Source of the DNA: a bacterium
Lineage (GTDB): Bacteria; SZUA-79; Acidulodesulfobacterales; Acidulodesulfobacteraceae
Length of the DNA: 44,466 nucleotides
Assembly: GCA_021800805.1 (NCBI GenBank)
Contig: JAJYYR010000007.1
Coordinates: 1 to 44,466, forward strand
Direction of reading: 5' to 3'
Position numbers and translations under genes: made by a program. The notes below the pieces were generated by a model. The model had not been told where the DNA came from and made no database searches. It saw only the letters and a program-made list of their open reading frames with translations. This document shows, one piece after another, positions 32,584 through 40,720 of the stretch (positions are counted from its first letter, which is position 1; the number at the start of each line of letters is the position of its first letter).

Positions 32584-32734
32584 TATGAGAACCGAAAAAG
32601 AAATCGAAAAAGAAATTAAGAAAATAGAAGAATATATACAAAACGGCCCTAAGAATTTTTATCAAAAAGACTATTATTTGGTCAGGTTAAAAACACTCAA
32701 ATGGGTTTTAGATAAAGAAGATGAAGGATTTTAA
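32584..32734 (+). CDS. Possible small helical protein
   Basis: A short frame begins MRTEKEIEKEIKKIEEYI and appears to run on to DKEDEGF, about 49 residues, with many charged residues. The reading phase across the A-run near 32639-32643 must be checked: one extra A there would split it. There is no strong ribosome site. Confidence 0.3.
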
Positions 32735-32778
32735 AAAACATTTATTAGGAAATAACTAAGAGATGAATTAAAAAATTT

Positions 32779-33567
32779 ATGATAACTAACTACCTTAACC
32801 GCATAATCTGCGGAGATGCACTCGAAATTATGAAAAAGATGCCATCAGGGTCTATCGACCTGATAGTTACGTCTCCGCCTTATAATATCCACAATAACGG
32901 CAACGGCACGGTATTAAAGCGGTTTAGGAACAGAAAGGAAAGAATGGGAATATACCCGGTCAATGACATGGATTATAAAAAAGCGCATATAGTTAACGGC
33001 TACGATATTCACGACGATAATATGCCCTATGCTGGTTACGTCAAATGGCAAAGGGCGTGCTTGCGCCAGATGTTAAGATTAATTAAGCCTGACGGCGCAA
33101 TATTTTATAACCACAAATTTAGAATACAAAACGGCATTCTTAACGACCGTTCGGATATATTAAAAGGCTTTCCCGTCCGGCAGATAATTATCTGGGACAA
33201 AGGCGGCTCGGTTAATTTTAACGATACTTATTTTTTGCCGAGTTACGAAGTTGTTTATTTAATCGCCGGACCCGATTTCAAGCTCGCGCCTAAAGCGAAC
33301 CGTAACCGAGACGTCTGGTATATATATCCGCAAAAAGGCGGCGGGCATCCGGCGCCGTTTCCCGAAGCTCTGTCGGACAAAATAATATCGTCCACGACCG
33401 CGGATATAATTCTCGACCCGTTTATGGGTTCCGGCACAACCGCCGTATCCGCCCTGAAATACGACCGGCAGTATATCGGGATTGAGAACTCGCAAAAATA
33501 CTGCGAAATGGCGGAACAAAGAATAAAAGATTATTTAAGCCAGGGAAAATTGTTTAAGGGAAATTGA
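32779..33567 (+). CDS. Orphan N4/N6 DNA methyltransferase
   Basis: A 262-residue amino-methyltransferase of the beta class by motif order: CGDALEIMKKMP, catalytic TSPPY (residues 31-35), then a target-recognition part, and the SAM-binding DPFMGSGTT near residue 213-221 followed by YIGIENSQKYCEMA. It methylates A-N6 or C-N4 at an unknown site. No restriction endonuclease is adjacent, so it likely protects the element from host restriction or regulates it. It lies in the segment between the 211-bp repeats and is more G/C-rich than its neighbours, which hints at separate acquisition. Confidence 0.92.
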   Translation: MITNYLNRIICGDALEIMKKMPSGSIDLIVTSPPYNIHNNGNGTVLKRFRNRKERMGIYPVNDMDYKKAHIVNGYDIHDDNMPYAGYVKWQRACLRQMLRLIKPDGAIFYNHKFRIQNGILNDRSDILKGFPVRQIIIWDKGGSVNFNDTYFLPSYEVVYLIAGPDFKLAPKANRNRDVWYIYPQKGGGHPAPFPEALSDKIISSTTADIILDPFMGSGTTAVSALKYDRQYIGIENSQKYCEMAEQRIKDYLSQGKLFKGN

Positions 33568-33587
33568 TTAAATAACAAGGAGAATTT

Positions 33588-33674
33588 ATGAATTTCTGGA
33601 CTCAAGCCGCAAAAGCTATAAGTAAAAAAACGGGGCAAATAAGAAACAAAAACCATATACCCCGTAAAATATAA
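33588..33674 (+). CDS. Possible 28-residue peptide
   Basis: A short ORF (MNFWTQAAKAISKK...) with a good AAGGAG ribosome site 7 bases before the ATG. It may be a truncated gene, since it lies just before copy 2 of the 211-bp repeat. Too short for a family call. Confidence 0.25.
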   Translation: MNFWTQAAKAISKKTGQIRNKNHIPRKI

Positions 33675-33724
33675 CAGGGAAATAAATATATACCCGACAC
33701 CACGGGGAATTTTATATGTGATAG

Positions 33725-33935
33725 AAGGCAAATAAAAATAATGGAGGTAATATTATGACCTACGAAGAATGTAAATCCATGAATTGCGATTTTCTTTGCG
33801 TTAAAGATTTTAACGCGGATAAGACCGACTACGAATATGACTGCGACTTCGTGCTTAAAGACATTAAAGAAGTTATAAGCTGCCCGTTAATTTATTATGA
33901 ATCGCTGGAGGGAAAAAAATGAAGATAGGCATCTC
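33725..33935 (+). repeat. 211-bp direct repeat, copy 2
   Basis: Perfect copy of 32035-32245, 1,690 bp downstream. Here the repeat runs on into the intact P-loop kinase gene, so this is likely the original context. Confidence 0.93.
33755..33922 (+). CDS. Hypothetical 55-residue protein, copy 2
   Basis: Identical in protein and DNA to the gene at 32065-32232. Its TGA overlaps the ATG of the kinase gene (ATGA), so the two are translationally coupled and probably act together. Confidence 0.6.
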   Translation: MTYEECKSMNCDFLCVKDFNADKTDYEYDCDFVLKDIKEVISCPLIYYESLEGKK

Positions 33936-34527
33936 TGGTGCGGTCGGTATAGGCAAAACATACTTTGTGAATACGCTTGACAACAGTATTTTTCTCGGCG
34001 TGGAAGAGGCTGCCAGGAACGTTAATGCAATGTATCCGGAAAGAAATATTGAAGACTTAAGGGAGATTATATTTCATCATCAGCTTGCGGTCGAGGACGT
34101 GATAGATAAACTTGCCGAAAACGTAATAGCCGTATGCGACAGGACGGTAATAGATAACATGACTTTCATAAAGCTCTTCGATAATGGAATATCGGAAAAT
34201 GAAAAAAATTCCGTTAAGGCCGCATACGCAAACGGCCTTAAAAAATACGACGAGCTTTATTATCTTGATTACGGAAACAGCGTTGACCCGATTTTGCTTG
34301 AAATAATCCTCTGGGATAAATTTAGAAAGAAAACGCTGGGAGATTTTGCGTCTGATGTTAATAAATTTATGGATTTTAATAAAAAATTCAAAGAGGTTTT
34401 TTTAAAAACGGCAGCCGAATTCGAAATACCGGTTAAGGTTATCGAAACCGATTACGACGAATACAGTTTAAACGAAAGAAATAAAGCTCTGCGGGAAGAG
34501 CTTTTAAATAACTTTTTAGGGGTTTAG
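33919..34527 (+). CDS. P-loop ATPase/kinase (AAA_28-like)
   Basis: A 202-residue P-loop protein: GISGAVGIGKT (residues 4-14), a Walker B-like ENVIAVCDRTVIDN near 75, and a lid-like basic stretch. It resembles AAA_28/NadR-type or phage nucleoside/nucleotide kinases. The substrate cannot be told from the sequence. It is coupled to the 55-residue gene before it; a truncated start of the same gene follows repeat copy 1. Confidence 0.72.
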   Translation: MKIGISGAVGIGKTYFVNTLDNSIFLGVEEAARNVNAMYPERNIEDLREIIFHHQLAVEDVIDKLAENVIAVCDRTVIDNMTFIKLFDNGISENEKNSVKAAYANGLKKYDELYYLDYGNSVDPILLEIILWDKFRKKTLGDFASDVNKFMDFNKKFKEVFLKTAAEFEIPVKVIETDYDEYSLNERNKALREELLNNFLGV

Positions 34528-34538
34528 GAGGCAATATT

Positions 34539-34778
34539 ATGAACTGTGCAGTTTCAGGCGGGAACAAAGCAAGTATTAATCAGGTTGGGGAAGAAGAGGT
34601 AATAGCCCTGCAATTAGAATTTCAAGGGATTTGCGAAAGGGGCGATTATTTGCTCTTGCCCGTGAGGGTCGGAGAATATGAGCTCTGGACGGTCAAATAT
34701 AAGAATTCGCCCGTAAGTAGGATGTTCGATAGTTTGGATAAGGCAATAGGGGAATTTTTAAAACTTACAGGTGAATAA
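34539..34778 (+). CDS. Hypothetical protein
   Basis: A 79-residue soluble protein with a beta-rich middle (GDYLLLPVRVGEYELWTVKY) and an amphipathic C-terminal helix. AGGAGGCAATATT precedes the ATG. It recalls small phage/ICE proteins of unknown role. It lies between the kinase and the zinc-ribbon gene. Confidence 0.6.
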   Translation: MNCAVSGGNKASINQVGEEEVIALQLEFQGICERGDYLLLPVRVGEYELWTVKYKNSPVSRMFDSLDKAIGEFLKLTGE

Positions 34779-34780
34779 TC

Positions 34781-34957
34781 ATGGGATTATATCAATGCGA
34801 AGTCTGTTTAAACTGGGTTTTAGACATAAATTACATAGAAACAGGGGACGAGATGGGGGATGGGTACTACGACGGTAAATTTATATGTAATGACTGTATA
34901 ACACCGTATCCGGTGGAAGATGTGGCTTACGAATTTATAAAATTAACTAATAATTAA
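34781..34957 (+). CDS. Small zinc-ribbon protein
   Basis: A 58-residue ORF with CEVC near the start and CNDC near residue 36-39, the spacing of a small zinc finger, with acidic and aromatic residues between. It starts 3 bases after the previous gene and ends 13 bases before parA. Function unknown. Confidence 0.55.
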   Translation: MGLYQCEVCLNWVLDINYIETGDEMGDGYYDGKFICNDCITPYPVEDVAYEFIKLTNN

Positions 34958-34970
34958 CAGAGAGGTAAGT

Positions 34971-35609
34971 ATGAAAACGATTTCCTTCCAAAATTCAAAA
35001 GGCGGCGTCGGTAAAACTACGCTTGCGATTAATATCGCAAAATGCCTATCAAGAGAGAATAGCGTTATTATCTACGATGCCGATCCGCAGAGGACGGCGT
35101 ACGACTGGTTTTCTATGAATACAAGCAACGCTTCGGAAACTAAAGATATTCCTTTTGAGGTCGTTCCGGTTGATAATCCTAAAACATTAGAATCAGCTGC
35201 GGAGAAAGATAAATACGATTATTGCATAATCGACAATCCGCCGGCAATGAGCCAGTTTTTTATAACGAGCATAAAGCTTGCCAGTAGTCTTGTTATTCCA
35301 ATTTCAAGTTCAGCATTCGATATCTGGGGATTATCAAGCCTTATCGATATGGTCAATATGATCAATAAAGATTTTGATATCTTCTTTGTGCACAACAAAA
35401 TAATTCGTAATGCGAAGATTAACGGCGAGATTAAAGAGGCACTCGATAGCATACAAATTAATAAATCTTTCGAGTCTTTTAATGTTCTTTTTAGGCAAAG
35501 CTATCCAAGGTCAGCGATGTTAGGGGAGAGTGTATTCGATACGGACGATACTCAGGCAAAAGCCGAGATAGAGTTTATAGCCGAGGGTATTATAAGGGGG
35601 ATAAAATGA
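34971..35609 (+). CDS. parA: ParA partition ATPase
   Basis: A 212-residue small ParA: deviant Walker A KGGVGKTT (residues 10-17), IYDADPQRTAYDW, and IIDNPPA as Walker B. It moves DNA cargo on the nucleoid. It is of the short, plasmid-type kind without an N-terminal HTH, so it should not regulate its own promoter directly. It overlaps parB by 4 bases. Confidence 0.92.
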   Translation: MKTISFQNSKGGVGKTTLAINIAKCLSRENSVIIYDADPQRTAYDWFSMNTSNASETKDIPFEVVPVDNPKTLESAAEKDKYDYCIIDNPPAMSQFFITSIKLASSLVIPISSSAFDIWGLSSLIDMVNMINKDFDIFFVHNKIIRNAKINGEIKEALDSIQINKSFESFNVLFRQSYPRSAMLGESVFDTDDTQAKAEIEFIAEGIIRGIK

Positions 35610-36703
35610 AGATAACCAGGCCATCGGGGCAAACCGCGCTTGATATACTCGGCAAAGACAAAGAAACGGTTATAAGAGAATTAAACAGCCAGTATGATTT
35701 TGTCGGAGAAATAAAAATTAACGAACTAGTGCAGCTCGAAATTGAAAAAATAGAAGTAGAGGAACAAATCAGAGAAGAATTTAACGAATTAAAAATAAAT
35801 AATCTTGTCGATAGCATTAAAGACAAGGGGTTTATATCATCGTTACTCGTTCGCAAGGAAGCAGGAAAGTTCTTCCTTGTTGCGGGGGAACGCAGATTAA
35901 AGGCCGCTAAAATAGTAGGATTAGATAAAGTTCCTTGCGTAGTTATGGAGATAAAGAAAGAGGATGTACCTTTATTGCAATTATTTGAAAACATACAACG
36001 GGAAGATTTAACGGAATTAGAACTCAATAAAGTGTTCCAGAGCTTTCGGGATGAAGGATTGACGATAGAAGAAATTGCAGAAAAGGTACATAAGGATAAA
36101 TCATACATTCATCGATACTTATCTATTTCTAAATTTAATAATGAGGAGAAGAAAAAATTAGAAGAGGGTGTTGCATTAACAAAACTAACTGAAACACGCA
36201 AGATAAAAAATGAAGAAAAGAAAAAAGAGGTTTTAGATAATATCGGTAATTTATCAAGGAGAGATATTGAGAAAATTAAAAATAAATCTAAAACACCTCC
36301 CCCTTCTAAGGCCTTTAAAAATAAGGGCGGGAAAGAAATTTCTCACGGTGAGAAAAATTTAAAAGACCAAAATCCGACTGGTGGAAATTTTCCACCACAA
36401 AAAACGACAAACTCCGAATTCGGCCAGACAGGGCAAATAACTCCACCCGATACATCTGGTTTCAGCGATTATGGAACGGGTGTTGGTAAAGGGCAGGGAA
36501 TAGGACAAAAATTAGAGTTTAACGAAACTAAAGAAGACAGACTCGAGATACAGGAGCTCATAAAAAAGTTTGAAAATATTTTATCTATGAAAATTTCATT
36601 TCAAACTAACGCTTTAGGTAAGGATGAAATCACGATACAGGCAGGGACAAAAACGCTCATTGATATAATACACGGGCTTAAAAAGAAATTTAATTTAAAA
36701 TAA
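35606..36703 (+). CDS. parB: ParB partition protein
   Basis: A 365-residue ParB: N-terminal ParA-contact region, CTPase/ParB core with VAGERRLKAAK and FENIQREDLTELE, the HTH (LTIEEIAEKVHKDKSYIHRYL), a long polar linker from about residue 215 to 320, and a C-terminal dimer domain. It loads on parS and activates ParA. Two 17-base palindromes lie in the DNA of the linker (36339-36355 and 36380-36396), which may be parS sites inside the gene. Confidence 0.9.
   Translation: MKITRPSGQTALDILGKDKETVIRELNSQYDFVGEIKINELVQLEIEKIEVEEQIREEFNELKINNLVDSIKDKGFISSLLVRKEAGKFFLVAGERRLKAAKIVGLDKVPCVVMEIKKEDVPLLQLFENIQREDLTELELNKVFQSFRDEGLTIEEIAEKVHKDKSYIHRYLSISKFNNEEKKKLEEGVALTKLTETRKIKNEEKKKEVLDNIGNLSRRDIEKIKNKSKTPPPSKAFKNKGGKEISHGEKNLKDQNPTGGNFPPQKTTNSEFGQTGQITPPDTSGFSDYGTGVGKGQGIGQKLEFNETKEDRLEIQELIKKFENILSMKISFQTNALGKDEITIQAGTKTLIDIIHGLKKKFNLK
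36339..36397. other. Candidate parS: two palindromes inside parB
   Basis: TTTCTCAC-G-GTGAGAAA (36339-36355) and TGGTGGAAA-T-TTTCCACCA (36379-36397) are perfect palindromes with a single central base, 24 bp apart. The first resembles the classic parS core TTTCACGTGAAA with two added bases. Both lie in the poorly constrained linker part of parB. Confidence 0.4.
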
Positions 36704-36760
36704 AAGCGAATTAAAAAGTTTAAAAGCCCGCAAGCTTTCTAAAAATAAGGATAAGAACAG

Positions 36761-36781
36761 GGTGTCTGACTGTCAGACACC
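36761..36781. promoter_or_regulatory. Perfect 10-1-10 palindrome upstream of the relaxase
   Basis: GGTGTCTGAC, one base, GTCAGACACC, 22 bases before the relaxase ATG. No T-run follows, so a terminator is unlikely. It may be an operator for the relaxase gene, a third ParB site, or part of an origin. Confidence 0.5.
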
Positions 36782-36802
36782 TAAAAAATAACAGGAGAAA
36801 AA

Positions 36803-39757
36803 ATGCTGAGTATAGGTGGCGTAGACAATAAAATAACTTCCGCTCTGGCGGAGGAATATTTCCAGAATGAAAAAGAGGAATATTATTTAAACCAGAACTC
36901 CGAAACATTTTACGGCGGGCTGTCTAATAAATTTGTAGGGCAGCAGATATTAGAGCCTTCTAAAGCGTCGCAATCGGGCGAAAAACAAAAACATGTATCC
37001 CTCAAATCGGGGAGAACATTTAGGGAGTTTTTAAACGGAAAAGATTCTATCGATATGTCTTTTTCGGCGCCTAAATCCCTTTCCATTTTAATTGAACTTA
37101 CCAAAGATGAAGGACTCAGAGAAAAGCTGATAGGGATACACGAAAATGCGGCTTGTGGAGCCATGCGGTATGTCGAAGAGAATTTGGCATATACCCGCCT
37201 GAGCCATCGGGAGAATAAAAAAAAGATATACGACCCCGTGTATCCAGGGAAAATGGAATATGCCGCATTTCTTCATCATGATACAAGGGATAAGGACCTT
37301 AATATACACACGCATTTTGTCGTTCCGAAAAGACTGTTTGTCAGGGGTAAGGAATACGCGCTTGAGATCGGACGATCCACTCCTCAGACTAAAGGAAAAA
37401 GTATACTCGACAATAAAATTAGACTTGGAGAGTTATATAGGGCAAGGGAAATTAACGAACTCAGGCAAAATGACTTTGCCGTTAAAATTTCCGATTATAA
37501 ACATTTCTTTTTTGAAGTAGAAGGTATAGAACAATCAACTATAGAGACATTCTCTAAGCGGTCTGAAACAATCAAAGCCGAATTTGATAAAGTTAAAGAT
37601 GACATCCCTGTAGGGGAGGAAGCCGTAACTAAAGCTAAGATAGCATTAGAAACGAGAAAGTCTAAAGATTCTTCCGTGCCGCTAAAAGAATTACGCGCAA
37701 AATGGGAAGAAGAAAGTCCGCAAAAAAATATCGTTCCGGTTAAAAAAACGGTCAAGTTAGCAAACGCGGAAGATATCGATAACGCTTTTAAAGCTGCTGC
37801 AGCAAAACTTAGCGAAAATAAGGGGCAGATGTCGGATTTAGATTTAAGGGTTACGGTTATGAAAAACCTTATTTACAATGATTTAAAATTTAACGAAAGA
37901 GATATAGATATTAAGTTAAAGGAAATGATTAAGCATAGGGAGCTCGTCGGACTCGATGCCGATAATTTTTTTTTTACTACAAAGGAAATCCGGAATGCCG
38001 AAAAAAAGATAGAATTTTTCGCTAAAGGAACTTTCGAAAAATATGAAAGTATTATGGCCGGAGAATCCGCTAAAGCGGAAATAGATTTGTGGGAAAAGAA
38101 CGAAGCCAAAAAATTTAAAAAAGAACAAGATAAGGAATTTAAATTAACGGGAGATCAGAAAAAAGTACTTAAAGCTCTGCTGACGTCTAAAAACGGAGTT
38201 ACCGTAATACAAGGCGATGCCGGAACCGGTAAGACCACATTACTGAAAGCATTTTGCGAAATGTCGTCTGAAAAAGGAGTAGAACTCGCAGGGTTATCGA
38301 CGACCGCAAAAGCCGTCATGGAAATTATTGAGCAAGGCAACATTAAAAACTCTAAAACAATGGATAGCCATATTTTACAGGGAAAAAATATTAAGGAGTT
38401 TACGGATTCAAACGGTAAAAAGGTTTATATCATAGATGAGTCGTCTATGAACGCGACCGTAAAAATTAAAGAGGTAATTAAACTTGCGGAAAAAGAAAAC
38501 GCACGGATTATTCTGATAGGGGATATAAAACAGCTCGCTTCTATTCAGTCCGGCGGGATGTTTGAAAGGCTGCAAAAATCTAAAAATGTAACTTTCGTGG
38601 AGATGCACGAATCTATTAGGCAAAAAGACCCGTTTTTAAAAGAAGCGGTTAAAACTATTGCAGAAGGAAAAGTCAAAGAAGGGATGAAGATGCTCGACGA
38701 GAAAGGAAAGATTCATACATTCGAAAATAAAGAAGAACTGTACGATAAAATCACGGAAGCGTTCGTCAAAGAGGGCAACATGGATAATTTTATTTTGTCC
38801 GCGCAGAACAAAGATCGTTATGAACTCAATAAAATTGCCCGCGAGAAACTAAAACTTGCAGGTGTCATAGATAAAGACGATGTGCAGATTCAAATTCGTG
38901 AAGGAAAAAGTATTGGAGACGAAGATAAAAAACAGGTATGGAACTACGACCCTGGAGATATTATTATAAGAGGCAAGCATAATTCAGAAGTCAAAAAAAT
39001 TGATTTGGAAAATAAATCTATAACGGCGGTAGATAAATATTCGGGAAAAGAAATCACGATGTCGGGAAATAAATTAAAAGGCAATCAGGTTTACATCGAA
39101 GCGGAAAGAAAATTTTCAAAAGGGGATAAAGTCCTTTTTTTAAAAAACGATTACCATATAGGCATAACCGGAATAAAAAACGACAAAAACGAATACGGGG
39201 TTCAAAACGGTTTGAGCGGACGAATAAAAAACATAGAAAATTTGGGAAACGGCAATTATAAAATCGAGGCGAATATCGGCAAGGGCAAGATGATAACTTT
39301 CGAAACTAAAGATTATAATTATTTTACGCACGGCTATGCGATAACGACTTATAAATCCCAAGGACAGACGGCAGAGAAAGTTTATATATATTCCGACAGA
39401 ACTACCAAGAACGAATTTTACGTGAACGTATCGCGTGCGAAAAATGAAATAGAAATTTTTACTATGGATAAACAATTATTATTTAAATCTGCATTGAAAG
39501 ACGATAAGCAGGTTGACAGTATAACATTCGAAAACAGAAATTATAAAAATTACAGTATTATAGAAAATATTCTTAATGGTATGAAAAAAATCGATAATTC
39601 TATTCCGTCTATGGAAGAATTAAGAGAAAAGTTTAATAGAGAAAATTTGAGAAAAGAATATCAAAAACCGGAACAGGTAAAGAAAGAAAAAATTAAAAAA
39701 GAAAAAAGCCAAGAAACGGAATTTAAGAGAAAAAGGAAAATAGAAAGGACAATATAG
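36803..39757 (+). CDS. trwC: MobF relaxase-helicase (TrwC/TraI type)
   Basis: A 984-residue enzyme that nicks oriT, stays bound to the 5' end and unwinds the DNA. The relaxase domain (1-330) has catalytic Tyr candidates at 19, 27 and 28 and the three-His motif HHDTRDKDLNIHTH (His158 to His171). The RecD-like helicase starts near 440: Walker A GDAGTGKTT near 472, IIDESSMN, IGDIKQLASI, and TTYKSQGQT near the end. Tandem Tyr pairs are typical of MobF. The C-terminus is strongly basic (EFKRKRKIERTI), as expected for a T4SS translocation signal. GGAGAAAA precedes the ATG. Confidence 0.94.
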   Translation: MLSIGGVDNKITSALAEEYFQNEKEEYYLNQNSETFYGGLSNKFVGQQILEPSKASQSGEKQKHVSLKSGRTFREFLNGKDSIDMSFSAPKSLSILIELTKDEGLREKLIGIHENAACGAMRYVEENLAYTRLSHRENKKKIYDPVYPGKMEYAAFLHHDTRDKDLNIHTHFVVPKRLFVRGKEYALEIGRSTPQTKGKSILDNKIRLGELYRAREINELRQNDFAVKISDYKHFFFEVEGIEQSTIETFSKRSETIKAEFDKVKDDIPVGEEAVTKAKIALETRKSKDSSVPLKELRAKWEEESPQKNIVPVKKTVKLANAEDIDNAFKAAAAKLSENKGQMSDLDLRVTVMKNLIYNDLKFNERDIDIKLKEMIKHRELVGLDADNFFFTTKEIRNAEKKIEFFAKGTFEKYESIMAGESAKAEIDLWEKNEAKKFKKEQDKEFKLTGDQKKVLKALLTSKNGVTVIQGDAGTGKTTLLKAFCEMSSEKGVELAGLSTTAKAVMEIIEQGNIKNSKTMDSHILQGKNIKEFTDSNGKKVYIIDESSMNATVKIKEVIKLAEKENARIILIGDIKQLASIQSGGMFERLQKSKNVTFVEMHESIRQKDPFLKEAVKTIAEGKVKEGMKMLDEKGKIHTFENKEELYDKITEAFVKEGNMDNFILSAQNKDRYELNKIAREKLKLAGVIDKDDVQIQIREGKSIGDEDKKQVWNYDPGDIIIRGKHNSEVKKIDLENKSITAVDKYSGKEITMSGNKLKGNQVYIEAERKFSKGDKVLFLKNDYHIGITGIKNDKNEYGVQNGLSGRIKNIENLGNGNYKIEANIGKGKMITFETKDYNYFTHGYAITTYKSQGQTAEKVYIYSDRTTKNEFYVNVSRAKNEIEIFTMDKQLLFKSALKDDKQVDSITFENRNYKNYSIIENILNGMKKIDNSIPSMEELREKFNRENLRKEYQKPEQVKKEKIKKEKSQETEFKRKRKIERTI

Positions 39758-39990
39758 AGTGCTACGCAAATTTTTTATATAAAAACTTTTAAGAAAGTGC
39801 CGCTTTGTGGAATTTATTTAAATGGAAACAAAAGCGAATATAGTGAAAAACGATTTTAGTTTTGTAAAACCTAAAAACTTTATTATAGAGTGCTTTGCAT
39901 ATTTATTAAATTCGATTACGAATTTTTTTATTTATGCCATCGCAGTAATATTTACGACTAAATTTTATATAGTGGCTTCGCATTTTGTTA
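39753..39990 (+). repeat. Degenerate repeats TATAGAGTGCTNNGCA
   Basis: Similar units occur at 39753 (TATAGAGTGCTACGCAAA), 39884 (TATAGAGTGCTTTGCAT) and 39968 (TATAGTGGCTTCGCA), with a weaker GTGCCGCTTTG near 39796. They lie in the 576-bp gap between the relaxase stop and the RHH gene, before the oriT candidate. They may be protein-binding sites of the transfer origin. Confidence 0.4.
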
Positions 39991-40055
39991 AACTCTTTTA
40001 CGCTACTTTTTTGATAATTTTACATATCGACATAACTAACATTTTTTGTTTTTAG

Positions 40056-40139
40056 ATGAGCGCAATGTAAACATTTTATGCGCTCATTTGAAAAGCAAAT
40101 ATAGATGAGCCGCTTTAAAAACATTATTATGCGGCTCAT
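40056..40139. other. Two related hairpins upstream of oriT
   Basis: ATGAGCGCA (40056-40064) pairs with TGCGCTCAT (40079-40087), with an inner ATGT/ACAT stem; ATGAGCCGC (40105-40113) pairs with GCGGCTCAT (40131-40139). The two stems share the ATGAGC start. No T-runs follow. They are likely structural elements of the transfer origin or small RNA folds. Confidence 0.55.
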
Positions 40140-40166
40140 AAAAAATAACGGCAACTAAGCTCCCAC

Positions 40167-40226
40167 ACCTGCGCACCAGCAAAGCTGGAAACGCAGGTTT
40201 TAGGCTGGTGCGTATGTATGCTATAT
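40167..40226 (+). other. Candidate oriT with competing stems and nic-like site
   Basis: ACCTGCG (40167-40173) pairs with CGCAGGT (40192-40198), enclosing CCAGC/GCTGG (40076+100 to 40188). Alternatively CGCACCAGC (40172-40180) pairs with GCTGGTGCG (40204-40212); the two folds exclude each other. Directly after comes TGCGTATGTATGCTATATGG, similar to the R388 nic region (TGCGTATTGTCT then ATAG), which is also preceded by a hairpin ending in GGTGCG. By analogy the cut would fall near 40222/40223. The site precedes the RHH gene, as oriT precedes trwA in R388. Confidence 0.65.
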
Positions 40227-40299
40227 GGAGTCATAAAGCCAGTAAAGTTATATTTTATAAACTCCGCAGTATGATGTCTAAATAACGGCTAAAAATGAC

Positions 40300-40316
40300 G
40301 CTATATGAAGCTATAT
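40300..40316 (+). promoter_or_regulatory. GCTATAT repeats before the RHH gene
   Basis: GCTATAT occurs at 40300-40306 and 40310-40316 and once more at the nic-like site (40220-40226). A 10-bp period suits a ribbon-helix-helix dimer, so these may be the binding sites of the RHH protein encoded next, giving autoregulation and oriT binding. Confidence 0.45.
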
Positions 40317-40333
40317 AAAAATAAGGAGGATTT

Positions 40334-40720
40334 ATGGCAAGGAAAAAACAAACTATTTACATTGACGAAAAGTTTATTCGTAAATTCGGTTTGGAAAATA
40401 AATCGCAAATCGTAAACGATGCTTTGAAAAAATATTTTACGGAAGAGAGAGAAAATTTTAAAAACGATTTGCAAATTATAAAAGATTTTACGGAGTCTAT
40501 CGATAATTTAAATGCACGAATTTTTAATCAGCAAATAGAAACACAAAAAATAAAAAATCGGTTAGATTTAATTTTTAATATGTCGGTTTTCAGCTCGTAT
40601 TCAACAGACATTTTATTAGAAGAAAACAATAAAAAAATAATAACGGCAGAGATAGAAAAATTAAAAGATGAATATAGAATGGAAAAATTAAAAGATAAAA
40701 ATGAGGAGGAAAAATCATGA
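40334..40720 (+). CDS. TrwA-like ribbon-helix-helix accessory protein
   Basis: A 128-residue protein starting with a ribbon-helix-helix domain (KQTIYIDEKFIRKFGLENKSQIVNDALKKYF, residues 4-35), then a coiled coil for oligomerisation. In R388, TrwA has the same build, binds oriT, stimulates the coupling protein and represses its own operon. Its place directly downstream of the oriT candidate and upstream of the coupling-protein gene matches trwA-trwB order. AAGGAGGATTT precedes the ATG. Confidence 0.78.
   Translation: MARKKQTIYIDEKFIRKFGLENKSQIVNDALKKYFTEERENFKNDLQIIKDFTESIDNLNARIFNQQIETQKIKNRLDLIFNMSVFSSYSTDILLEENNKKIITAEIEKLKDEYRMEKLKDKNEEEKS

Noticed and set aside
39822..40055. 77-codon hydrophobic frame between relaxase and RHH gene
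   Set aside because: No ribosome site; it crosses the degenerate repeats, and random AT-rich DNA readily gives Phe/Ile-rich frames. I treat the gap as noncoding.
40056..40139. Rho-independent terminators
   Set aside because: The hairpins are followed by A-runs or mixed sequence on either strand, not by T-runs.
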